From assembly GCA_027943245.1 (NCBI GenBank), contig JANDJZ010000184.1, forward strand, positions 1 through 64,000: a DNA stretch of 64,000 bases, written 5' to 3'. Made by a program: the position numbers and the translations under genes. Positions 11,419 through 20,474 of this stretch are shown one piece after another. The first letter of the stretch is position 1. Every line of letters starts with the position of its first letter. The DNA is from Acanthamoeba sp. SK_2022b (taxonomy: Eukaryota; Discosea; Longamoebia; Acanthamoebidae). The notes below the pieces were generated by a model, which was not told the DNA's origin, made no database searches, and saw nothing but the letters and a program-made list of their open reading frames with translations.

Positions 11419-12558
11419 ATGAACAAGGAGTACGAGGACTTGCTAAACTACATCGCCTCTTTTGAGCGTTCGCAACAACAAGATGAGGTCAAGCTTGCGG
11501 AGGAGATCGCCAGGCACAAGCACACGAAGAGCAGCATCCAAACCGGTACAGCTGCCCCCCAATGATTTGCGCATTGAAGCATGAGAACTTGACTTGCATA
11601 TGGCACGTGCGTAGCATTGGAGAATATAGAGAGGCACAAGCAATCGCTGGAGACAATGCAGAATAACATGAAGGCGACACGTCGTCAGCTCATAGAGGAG
11701 AAGAAGGCGAGCAAGCAGCTGAAGGAAGCAGTACGCGACTTGAAGGAAGAATACCATCTACTCAACAAGAGCGTCGAGAAGGCAGCACTCGACTGCAGCC
11801 AAAAGAGGTGCGTATGCAATCGCAAACGCTGCTTTACCTATCAGGCCTTACCAGCACAGTGTTTGTTCAGAGACTTTTACGCTCAAGCGCTGGAAACGGC
11901 AAAGGAGCGAGTTCGCCTGACGCAGGTGACCTACGCTCGAGATGAGAAGCAATCACCAAAGTGCACGGAAGTGTCGGACGCTGACGACAACACAGCCGAG
12001 GACGACCAGCTGAAGCAGAAGATCGAACAACTAACGACTCAGCTGCAGACCGAACTCAAAGCAAGAGACGCCCTACGAGAGAAGCAAGCGCTCGAGGCCG
12101 GTCGCATGTGCAAAGCTACGAAAGACACCAGCCACGACAACACGTCTCAAGTACTGACCACCTTCTTTCTTCTTGCTGCTAGCATGCTAAATGTCGAGTA
12201 CGATCTGATATGCAAGGTGGCCCAACGCGAGGAGGAGCTGCTCCTCCAGCGGAACGTCGTGCGCGGACAGAAGGACCTGCTCGAACAACAGAAGAAGCTG
12301 CAGGAGTCTACCATCAAGGAGTTCCACGATCTCGACAGGTAGGCCTTTCTGCGCTCGCCCTTGCTCAAGTTGCCCAAGAGACGCTGATCGTGAGCTGTGA
12401 TGCACAGTTATGGCACCAAGCTGAACCAAACCTACGAGGAGCTGCAGCAATACTGCTCTGAACTCGAGGCTGCCGATGGCCGGGCCTGTGACAGATGTGG
12501 AAACAAAGGAAAGAAGAGGCAGCAGCTAAACACAGAAGATCCCGTCGTGCAGGACTAG
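11419..12558 (+). CDS. Coiled-coil protein of unknown function
   Basis: Five exons (11419-11545, 11615-11807, 11871-12150, 12217-12338, 12408-12558) give 290 residues in one frame. Almost the whole chain is charged heptad-like sequence, for example EEIARHKHTKSS, KKASKQLKEAVRDLKEEY, DQLKQKIEQLTTQLQ and KDLLEQQKKLQEST. This predicts an extended coiled coil. The C-terminal tail carries a CDRCGNKGKKR Cys pair. There are no membrane segments and no enzymatic motif. It could be a centrosomal, cytoskeletal or tether-type structural protein, but the sequence does not decide. It converges on the Tyr-repeat gene with 92 bp between stops. Confidence 0.75.
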
Positions 12559-12650
12559 AGCCAAACGATTGAGGTTCGTTGAACTGATTCGATTTACTCT
12601 CCCGCCTTTACAAAATTGGGATGCTTATGTACAGAGATCCAGGCAAACGA

Positions 12651-13178
12651 TTATGAAGAGGCCTGGACATAGTTGGTGGTGAATCCTGAAGAAGCGTACG
12701 CCTGCCCCTGATTCGAATTCTGCGAGTAGATGCCGCCCGTCGAGGTGATGGCATATCCTTCTTCAGCCGAGGCAAGAGTGTAATTGCGATCCCCCATCTT
12801 GGCCGCAGCGTACGGCCCGTTCGAATCTTGCTTGATGTAGTCTTCGTCATCTTTTTTCAGCACTACGTAGCTTCCTTCGCCGGTCAGCACTACAGTGTCG
12901 GCCGCGCCAGCAGTGGCGACAGCGTACTCGCCATTCTTCGTCTGCAGCGCGTAGTCCTCTTGACCCACGACCTCCACGCCGGTCGCGTACTCGCCGTTCA
13001 TCTTGTGCTCAAGATAGGTGCCGCCAGTCGTGCTCTCGGCGTACCCCGGCGTGCCGATCAGCTGCTGCGTATAATCTGGTTCGCCCACCCCAAGCACCGC
13101 ATAGCCTTGCTTGGGCTCTTGCGTCGTGTATTCCTGGAGGCCGGTCCTTCCTTCCGCGTAGCTCGCCATCGTGGTCAT
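12651..13178 (-). CDS. Tyrosine-periodic repeat protein (unknown function)
   Basis: Single-exon gene, 175 residues from Met at 13178 (or Met at 13169). I recognise no family. Seventeen Tyr residues are spaced 10, 9, 10, 10, 9, 9, 12, 9, 19, 10, 9, 10, 9, 9, 10 and 9 residues apart. The unit is roughly Y-A-x4-6-G-E/G-x-Y, for example YALQTKNGEY, YAITSTGGIY and YLEHKMNGEY. The 19-residue gap looks like two units with one Tyr lost. There is no signal peptide, Cys or membrane segment; the chain is rich in Gly, Ala, Thr, Gln and Asn. The regular spacing suggests a repeat scaffold, a multi-site phosphotyrosine substrate or a Tyr-crosslinked structural protein; all are inference. A TATA-like AAAATAAAAAG lies 25-37 nt upstream of the start. 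Confidence 0.75.
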   Translation of the reverse strand: MTTMASYAEGRTGLQEYTTQEPKQGYAVLGVGEPDYTQQLIGTPGYAESTTGGTYLEHKMNGEYATGVEVVGQEDYALQTKNGEYAVATAGAADTVVLTGEGSYVVLKKDDEDYIKQDSNGPYAAAKMGDRNYTLASAEEGYAITSTGGIYSQNSNQGQAYASSGFTTNYVQASS

Positions 13179-13202
13179 CGCTCTACTTGCTCTTTGGCTG
13201 TG

Positions 13203-13217
13203 TGCTCTCTTTTTATT
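13203..13217 (-). promoter_or_regulatory. TATA-like element before the Tyr-repeat gene
   Basis: Read on the minus strand, this is an A/T-rich box of the form AAAATAAAAAG about 25-37 nt before the chosen ATG. The position would imply a very short 5' leader. It is a weak prediction from sequence alone. Confidence 0.3.
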
Positions 13218-13364
13218 TTGTGTCCTTTTTGGGTTCAGCGAAGGCCGGGTACGGAAACCCTTTCGTGGGTTGTGGAAACGCAACCCAAAAGAGCGGGAAA
13301 AATCGATTGTTATTTCCCGGTTAAAAAAGATAAATAAAAGACGTCTTTGGTTTGTTTTTGTTGT

Positions 13365-15009
13365 TTACACGAATACGGCGGAGCTGCCCAGAGCAAGGAC
13401 GAAGGGGAGGAGGAAGACCTTGCTGAGGAAGAAAAAGAAGATTCCCAGCGCGATGGAGAAGGGAAGAGCTGGCAGCGCCTTCCTGAAGACCGCCAGCAGC
13501 AGCAACGTCCAGAATAGCCCCTGCACACACATCAGCGACTGTGAGGTCGCGTGCCGATTTCATCATTGGGGGGAGAGGACAGTACCGTGATGATGGCAAT
13601 GAAGCAGGTGAAGACAGTGAGCCAATTGAACATGGCAGCACGCCCAACGAGCACGCTATAGAACACGAAGTCGCCCAGACCCAGCTTGACCGATTGTGGC
13701 CCTGTACGCCACCGCACGAGTCAGCTCGGGTGAGGAACGCAAAGCATTCTCAATCATGTCAAGTCAACGCACTCTTGTCCTCCTCCAGGAGGCCCTCGCC
13801 TCGGTCGGTGCTGCCCATCAAGTTCATCGTGTTGACCAGCAGTGGGACGACGAAGCCTATTCCGCGACATGCGTGAGGAAACACGGCGAGGACAACCCGT
13901 AGGACAGCTTCAAACAAGTTGTGTAGCGTACCATTATAAAGGAGAGCCGGGATGGGTTCCTGCCGCTGCTGAGCAGTCTCAACCAAGACGCGAAGCGGTC
14001 CACGCGGACACAGGACAGCGAACACATCTAGCGATTCACCACGGAAGGTTGATGACCAGGGTTAAGACGCAGCGCGTAGAAACCGCGGCCAAACACGCAT
14101 CACCGTACCGTAGAGGGCGATAGCCGCAAGGATGGTCCAGGTGGTCCACTCGGGCAGACGGGTGAAGAAGATGGCCATGAACGCGGAAATGAGGACGAGG
14201 TAGGCCTGGTTCCAGCGCTGCGGAGCATACCTGCACAACGAACATAGCCCGATTTAGACATACACGCGTGTGCGTATCCTTTTACGACTCGCGCAACGCA
14301 TGCAGCTTTCCTTTCTCTGCTCACTCCATCAACCAATCCCACGACGCCTTCCATATACGTCGGAACAAGGTAACCAATGGCGTGGACTTATCCTTATCGG
14401 TGTGTAGCCAGTGCGATTGGTACATTGCAGCGCTGTCCTTGATTGATCGCTGAGCGATAAGGGGGCCAAGGCGTGCGCGTACCAGAAGATGGAGACCACG
14501 CCCACGCCAGTGAAGTTCCACATCATGAACACGAACGTGATCCAGTCCATCGGCAAGTTGTACGCCTTCCACATGTATCTGGACGAACGCGCAGGTGGGT
14601 GGGGGAGGGCAGCGAATGGGAGGGAGAGGGGCGCGGGTTCGTACATGAAGATGATGGACCCGAACATCATCAGCATCATGCCCGAGGAGCCAATCAGCCA
14701 AGCGTAGATGAGCTGTGTACGTGTAGGCAACGTCGCCATATTGAAATGAGCCAAACGCGTGTGCACGGATCGTGTAAAAGTAGAAGTAGAAGATAATGGT
14801 CAGGATGGTGAGGCGAGCGCACTTTGAGGCATCGGTACTTGTAGAGGATGACGAATATCACCGTAACGATGACGATGACCACCACGAACACCAGCGCATT
14901 GAGGAGTGCTCCAAGGAGCTTCGTTGAGGTGTCATCCGACGCCACCTCCTTGTAGACCATGTACACAGGGCTGAGGTGCATGATTTAGAAGAGAGAGAGA
15001 GAGAGAGAG

Positions 15010-15080
<71 letters not shown>

Positions 15081-15731
15081 AACAGTGAGGCAAGGCTGAG
15101 AAGAAAGGGAGGGGAAGGAGGCGATGTACGAGAAGTTCTGGTTGTAGGGAATGGTGATGGTCTTGACCACCCAGATCACCAGCATCATAGTCACCGCCAC
15201 CGGCTTGAGGATGGCCAGCACCTGTGGTGGGCCGCGTCATGCACCGCGTAGGAGGAGTTAAAGAAGGAGAGCGTTAGGTGTAAAAGGAGGAAGCGAACCA
15301 TTTGAGCGTGGTCCTCGAGCGTAAGCCCACCATCATCATCGTCTTCCTCCTCGCCCCACTCTTCGTCATCATGCTCCTCAACAGCCGCGCTGTTGTCCAC
15401 AATCACCAGGGATTACGTGACTATAAAATCTTGGTGGGGGGGCGAATTGGATTGTCCTGCAGACGGCGAACCTTGGGCGTGGGCGGTTTTGGCGTGGACG
15501 CTTCTGCTTGCGTGTGCCCTGTTGAGCAGCTGGCCGGTCAGAAGGCGCAGAAGATGCTGGCAAATCGTCGTCATCTTCGGCATGGATGGTGGAGGCGGCC
15601 TCCCCCTCCACGTCGCCGCTTGTCACGTCATCTTCGCCTTCAACGTGGTGATGGAGGAAGCTCTGCCTCTCGGTATCCTCAATCGAGACCAGCTCAATCG
15701 ATTCCGAGTACTTCTCCTCGTCGCTTTCCAT
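13365..15731 (-). CDS. Presenilin (gamma-secretase catalytic subunit)
   Basis: Intramembrane aspartyl protease. Eleven exons give 442 residues with every junction in phase: 15731-15472, 15389-15299, 15221-15130, 14970-14823, 14712-14645, 14578-14483, 14230-14109, 14027-13932, 13856-13773, 13701-13586 and 13520-13365. Both catalytic motifs are present: [24 protein letters not shown] (YD, exons 7/8) and [17 protein letters not shown] (GLGD, exon 10). The C-terminal PALP motif is [12 protein letters not shown]. The N terminus is a long acidic tail (to about residue 110), followed by multiple hydrophobic segments matching family TM1-TM6. The loop between TM6 and TM7 is only about 33 residues; it keeps the hydrophobic helix ([14 protein letters not shown]) where human presenilin is cut, but lacks the long acidic part. 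The start lies just 58 bp after the upstream gene's stop. Confidence 0.93.
14989..15078. repeat. (GA)n(GT)n microsatellite in presenilin intron 3
   Basis: About 25 bp of GA followed by about 65 bp of GT on the plus strand. On the coding (minus) strand this reads (CA)n(CT)n shortly before the 3' splice site at 14971, so it may also supply the polypyrimidine tract. Confidence 0.95.
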
Positions 15732-15789
15732 CTTGAACGCCAATTCTATGTGCAATTTTATTTTTTGGTTGCAATTTCCTACACGGTTT

Positions 15790-16784
15790 TCAGGCCGAGC
15801 GGCTGTCGTGTTCGGTTGCCACCGCTTCTTCTTCGCCGACGACGCCATCGGGTCCACACGTGAAGATAGAAACGTCGTCGTCGCTGGCCATGGATGGATG
15901 GGTCTTCGGTTCCTCGCTGGCCTCGCTAGGGGACAAGAGAGGAACAAGCTGCAGAAGCGGAATGCAGACATAGGGCTCCTGGACATGAGAAGGCGGCAGG
16001 GCGCGCATCTGGAGCTCGATGTTCTTGACGCCAGCCATAGCAGGATGCTGGCAGAGGGAGGCCACAAGCTTGGCCCACATGTCCCAGGCCCGAAGTTCCT
16101 CGAAAGACCAAGACGCGAACTGCCATGTGTCGCAAGCAACGAACCGAAAGGCGTCATCAGACAGCTTGCCGGTTAGAGCGAGGGCGCGGAGCACATACGC
16201 CGCGAAGGGTAGTGATGCTCATCGGCTTCTTGTCGTCTCCGTCGGTCGTATCCATCGCATTGTCTTCGGACTCTTCTTGCTGAAGGGAGGAGCCTGTACT
16301 GACTCTCAGCTCATGTTGGAGTGCCTTCTGCCGCGAGTTAGGCTTCGGTTCCCGGTCGTAGTGGCGCAGGATCTTGATCATCTTCGACCGAGCGAAGCGC
16401 CATTGCACTGAAGACAACTGATTCGATCGAAACGTGACCTTCACTGCAGAAAGTTCTCTCGTTAGGATTTCTTCCTGTCAGCTCGCAAAGAGAAGAGACC
16501 GCACGTGGTACTTCAGATGCCGAGTGGAGACGATCAGCATGGCCTGGCGGTCGGTGAGGTTTCAGCTGGCTCAGTTCGAAGAGGTTTCGGGTCAGCAGTC
16601 TCCCGCAGCACTCGGCATCGTTGTGTCCGAAAGCGAGCAGAATAACGGCGAGATCCACCTTGCTGAGAGCTTCGAGCACACTAAGGGAGGCGTGCTTACG
16701 TATCAAGTCTTGGCACTCGGAGAAGCCGGCCTCATCCAAGACCTTCGCCTGTACTCCGCTTGTTCTACGCATTCCGGTGCTCAT
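15790..16784 (-). CDS. Unrecognised protein, 284 residues
   Basis: Three exons (16784-16505, 16443-16199, 16119-15790) form one frame and sum to a multiple of three. The N-terminal third is helical (QDLIRKHASLSVLEALSKVDLAV, then CCGRLLTRNLFEL). The middle holds a basic segment (SVQWRFARSKMIKILRHYDRE) and an acidic Ser/Asp-rich linker (EESEDNAMDTTDGDDKK). The last exon begins FASWSFEELRAWDMWAKLV, has a hydrophobic segment CIPLLQLVPLL, and ends in an acidic tail. There is no signal peptide, zinc motif or known enzyme signature. The alternative frame of exon 1 near 16545-16505 also reads protein-like, so the exon 1/2 junction is the least certain point. Confidence 0.45.
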
Positions 16785-17083
16785 CGTCTGATTCCCTTTC
16801 GGCTCGCTACGCGGGAAGAGTGCCAGAGAGAGCGACACGACGCGGTGGTAGTACTTGCACGCACGCTTGGCTTATGTAGAACTGACGGAACCCGAGCTGT
16901 CTGCTCCTGCCTCCGTTTGGCGCCGGCGGTTGAAGCCCGGTAAAATCCCAACACCGCTTCGCAAGCTTTGAATAAATGTCGACACCGCGAAACGGCGGAG
17001 CCAATCGTATTGAATCACAAAAGAAGCACAGGCTGGAGGGTGGAGGAGGACCAAGGAGGAGGGGAAGGTCTCTAAGGAAGTGT

Positions 17084-19060
17084 CTAGTATTCATCAGGAT
17101 GACTGGCAAGGTCCCCGTGCTCCCACCTCTCTTCATCGAAGAAGATGGCCTCGACTTGGCGCTTGGCGAAGAATCGTCCATGCAAACTGTTGATGGCTGA
17201 TGGTGGCGAAGAGGGGAGGGTGAGTCCACACCATGACGATGAGCTGGCTGCTCACCACCCATCATGATTATGATCATGATGCTGATGTTGATGATAGCGA
17301 CGATTTCATCATCATCATCATCGAACCGCATCACCCCCCACCCCCACGGCCCGCCCACACAGTCAGTCGCCGCTTGTGTACCCTTGAGCGCAGACTCGAG
17401 CGTCGTGAACTGCACGAAGATGCGGACGGACTTGTCGGAGGGCACCATGGGGTTCTTCTCTTCGTAGATCTTGCATCGCACCACCGGGCCGTACTTGGTG
17501 CACTCCTCGGCGGTCTCCGACTCGAGGTCCTCGTCCACCTCGCCCGGCCCCACCATGTTCTGGACGCAACACAACGCGCAACGACGTGAGCTCACGGCCG
17601 ACCAGCACCTTCTCCTGCGCAGCCCAACCAAGCGGCAAGGAAGGGGAAGGCGGTCATACCCGGAGCAGAATGACTTTGCTCGACTCGACTTTTCGTCGCT
17701 GCGACAGGCTCCCTGGCTTGGAGTTGACGTCGATGATGACACCGGTGGACGGGCCTTTTCCCTTTAGCTTCTTGTGCTCGAGCGGGTTCAATATGCCCTG
17801 GCCCTCCCTGCCCAAGCCTGCGAAAGTGGCCGTGGAGCGCCAACGGTTAGCGCACAGTGCGAGGACAACTGCTGCTAGAGCGATTGGTGCAGGAGACATA
17901 CCTCGTCCCTCTTTCCAGCCCATCTTCTTCATCATTTGTTCGGCTACAGAGAGGCCGCCGCCGCCGCCACCGCCGTCGCCATTGCCTCTCGTGGGCGTTG
18001 GAGAAGGAGCAGGATTATCGAAGGACGGCGGTGGCGGGATGTGGTTTGAGACGCGCGGCACGGACGAGGAGCGTGTCGGCAGTTCCTCTGTGTCGTATCC
18101 GTACGGGTCGTGCACGTGTGAAGGAGTCATCATCGCTGGGGCCGGTGTGGTGACAGAGGTTCCCGCGCTCAACTGTGCCCGCCGCCTCCAAGCCTAATCG
18201 AACGCGGCAGAAGAAATGAGGGCGCAATCGGCCGAGTAGGAGCTCGAACAACTGGACGTACCTCTTCTCCCGAGACGTTGAGGTCGAGCTTCGCCGAAGT
18301 GGGAGGAGGAGAGATCTCCCTCGCTCGAGATGGCTGGGGCGGAGGTGAGTAGCGATGGTGGGAGCTGCTTCGGGGTGGTTCCCGGAAGTCGTCCTCCTCC
18401 ATGGGCACCCCTTGCTGTAAGCCCCACTGCTGTTCTCGCTGCTGGCGTTCCATCTCTCGGTGGTGTGCTCTGGCTTGGCGCTCGTTGACATACTCTTCAT
18501 AATCGTTGGGTCGGGCGGGATCATATTCATCTACGTCTCTTGGCCCAAGGCGTGAAGCTGCGCCACTCATCCTCGAGGGCATAAGCTCAACACCACCTGG
18601 TTTGCTGGGTGTGCCCGCGCTGGAGTTGATAGTTGGTTGAAGATGGGGAGTAGTCTTGAATCGGTTTGCGCCCAGATGGATGAAGGTCAATCAAGCTGAC
18701 GAGCTAATGGAGGATACGCGGTGGTGCAGGAGGTACTATTTCTTCTTTTATCTTCGCCTGGGCCACGCTCAGTGGCGTTCGTGCGCCTTTGGGAGGCTGG
18801 GGCTGTTGCAATCGCTTGCGCTTGAGCAGCACATTTTGGGCCAAAACTGATGGCACGTTGGCAATCTTTTCGCCTCCTGTGAATTTGGAGGTGCTCGACC
18901 AGCCTGGGAAACTGTCAGGCAGGATGAACCAAGATGGATATCGATTAATTGCCAGTTCCTTACCTGCTGCGGTGGCCGGTTTCGCCTCGGTGGTCTGGGC
19001 AGTTGTGATGTTATTCGTGCCCGCCTTGGGGGCTGAGAGGTCCGAGTAGAGATCAAACAT
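17084..19060 (-). CDS. Splicing factor SPF45 / RBM17
   Basis: Spliceosomal protein acting in 3' splice-site choice. Seven exons (19060-18964, 18903-18737, 18654-18262, 18193-17902, 17817-17660, 17559-17382, 17196-17084) give 465 residues. The N terminus MFDLYSDLSAP and GWSSTSKF match the SPF45 start. DEYDPARPNDYEEYVNERQ is the conserved acidic-basic segment. A G-patch follows, split by an intron: AEQMMKKMGWKEGRG / LGREGQGI. The C-terminal UHM-type RRM runs VILLRNMVGPGEVDEDLE...CTKYGPVVRCKIYE...VRIFVQF...ALKAINSLHGRFF. The RFF tripeptide is the R-X-F motif by which UHM domains bind ULM ligands. The protein is longer than the human one mainly in Pro/Gly-rich linkers. It should act with U2AF/SF1/SF3b-type partners, which are not in this window. 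Confidence 0.93.
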
Positions 19061-20474
19061 TGTGCTACTTGGCGCGAGTGATGGGCAACATAAATCGTAA
19101 AAAGACTCACCAAAGAAAAGGGCCGGATAAGTCCAACGCAAAGGGAGAAAGCTATTATAAAATCTGTTCATGAAAAAGGCTAATCTCCTCACTATCACTT
19201 AAGACCCAGCCATTACGATGGTACAGATCTGTGCCAATGTCATTGAATCACACCAAGCGAAGAGGTTAGGAAGAGAATATCAATGAACAATGCAGAACTG
19301 CATATAAAAGGGTGAGTGTTTGTAACAGAGTGTTTGGAAAAAAGTAACAATGGCACTTTTTAATGAACCTAAAAACTGGTGTACAATGGCAAGATTGAAG
19401 GTACTTTACATGTACATGTGGACTGGAGCACCAGATGATGGTCTATTCACAGGTGAAGAGTTATTACACCTCTGGATTGGCAAAATCATCTCAGTGCAGT
19501 GCCAATGTTTGCAAGTGCACTAACTGCTGGAAACCTCTATTCACTGCAGCTGAGCTTGGAGAATGGGCTGATCTCTTTGAAATGCATGAAGCAAGCCTGT
19601 TGTCAGTCTGGGAACTGCCATCTTTGATGGACTCTCCCCACACCCTCAACACCCTCATGTAGGTCTTGAATCACATCAGAGGGTAAGGGCAAGGGAAGGA
19701 TTTTGCATGGAGCGCCTGTTGTGGTGGTGTTGAGGGAAGCTCACCCACAAAATGGTAGATCAAAAGATTGTTTGTAAACCTTTACATATCTGCATTGTAA
19801 TATATGGTGTTGAAGCCACTGCCCAAATGGCCTCCTTCTGATTGCCAAACACTGCAGCACACCTGAAAACATAACAACCAGGCACTCAAGTGTTTCTCTA
19901 TTACATTTGGCACTCATAAGTCGCCCCTGCTCCTCTAGTCCCAGTGTTGAGGGCAAGTGGCCAAGGTGCCCTCCGGAGGTCCTGCCTCTCTTCAAGAAAA
20001 GCAGCCCACTTCTCATCTCTTTAAAATTGCTGAAGTTATCAAAAAGGCCGATTGGAAGAGATCACGGAAGAGATTAAGAGGTGGGCTACACTGCGGTTCC
20101 TGTTTCACTTACCTCCGTAACATGTGTGTACGAATTTTCATTTTCACAACATCAGGAGCACGGGGGGAGGGTAAGGCCGCGTCTGTCACTCGTGTCCCCA
20201 GGGCATTTCGCAGGAAGAGAGGCTCCTCCTAGGTGATCAACTACCGTAATTGCGTCGTTCCCGGTTTCCACGTTGGTTGCACTACCTTTTCACGACACTT
20301 AATCAGCCAATCACCATTTTAGCGTCGGAGCATGCTCCCGTCGTGCTCCCCATTGTGCCCTCCCCGTTGTGCATATCAAGTCTCCCGGACCGGCACAGGC
20401 CACAAAACAAGCCGCCGAGCGCTGCTCACCACACGCTCCGACGACTGCAAAGCACCTCACCACCCTGTCTGGCC
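19061..20474. other. 1.4-kb intergenic region with CpG-poor island
   Basis: This gap separates SPF45 (-) and receptor A (+). About 19200-20060 is AT-shifted and almost free of CpG (a handful in about 860 bp), while TG and CA dinucleotides are common; both flanks are GC- and CpG-rich. Short ORFs at 19435-19662 (+) and 19741-20016 (-) have no recognisable domain. A perfect TATA-type box, CATATAAAAGGG, lies at about 19301-19312. The pattern fits decayed, once-methylated or foreign DNA, such as an old element (inference). From about 20150 on, composition returns to normal and probably includes the promoter of receptor A. Confidence 0.5.
19301..19312 (+). promoter_or_regulatory. TATA-like box CATATAAAAGGG
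   Basis: A consensus-quality TATA sequence inside the CpG-poor island, with no convincing gene directly downstream. It may be a relic promoter or chance in AT-rich DNA. Confidence 0.3.

Noticed and set aside
19435..20016. Short ORFs in the CpG-poor island (19435-19662 +, 19741-20016 -)
   Set aside because: No domain, no splice partners and no codon bias; treated as decayed DNA.
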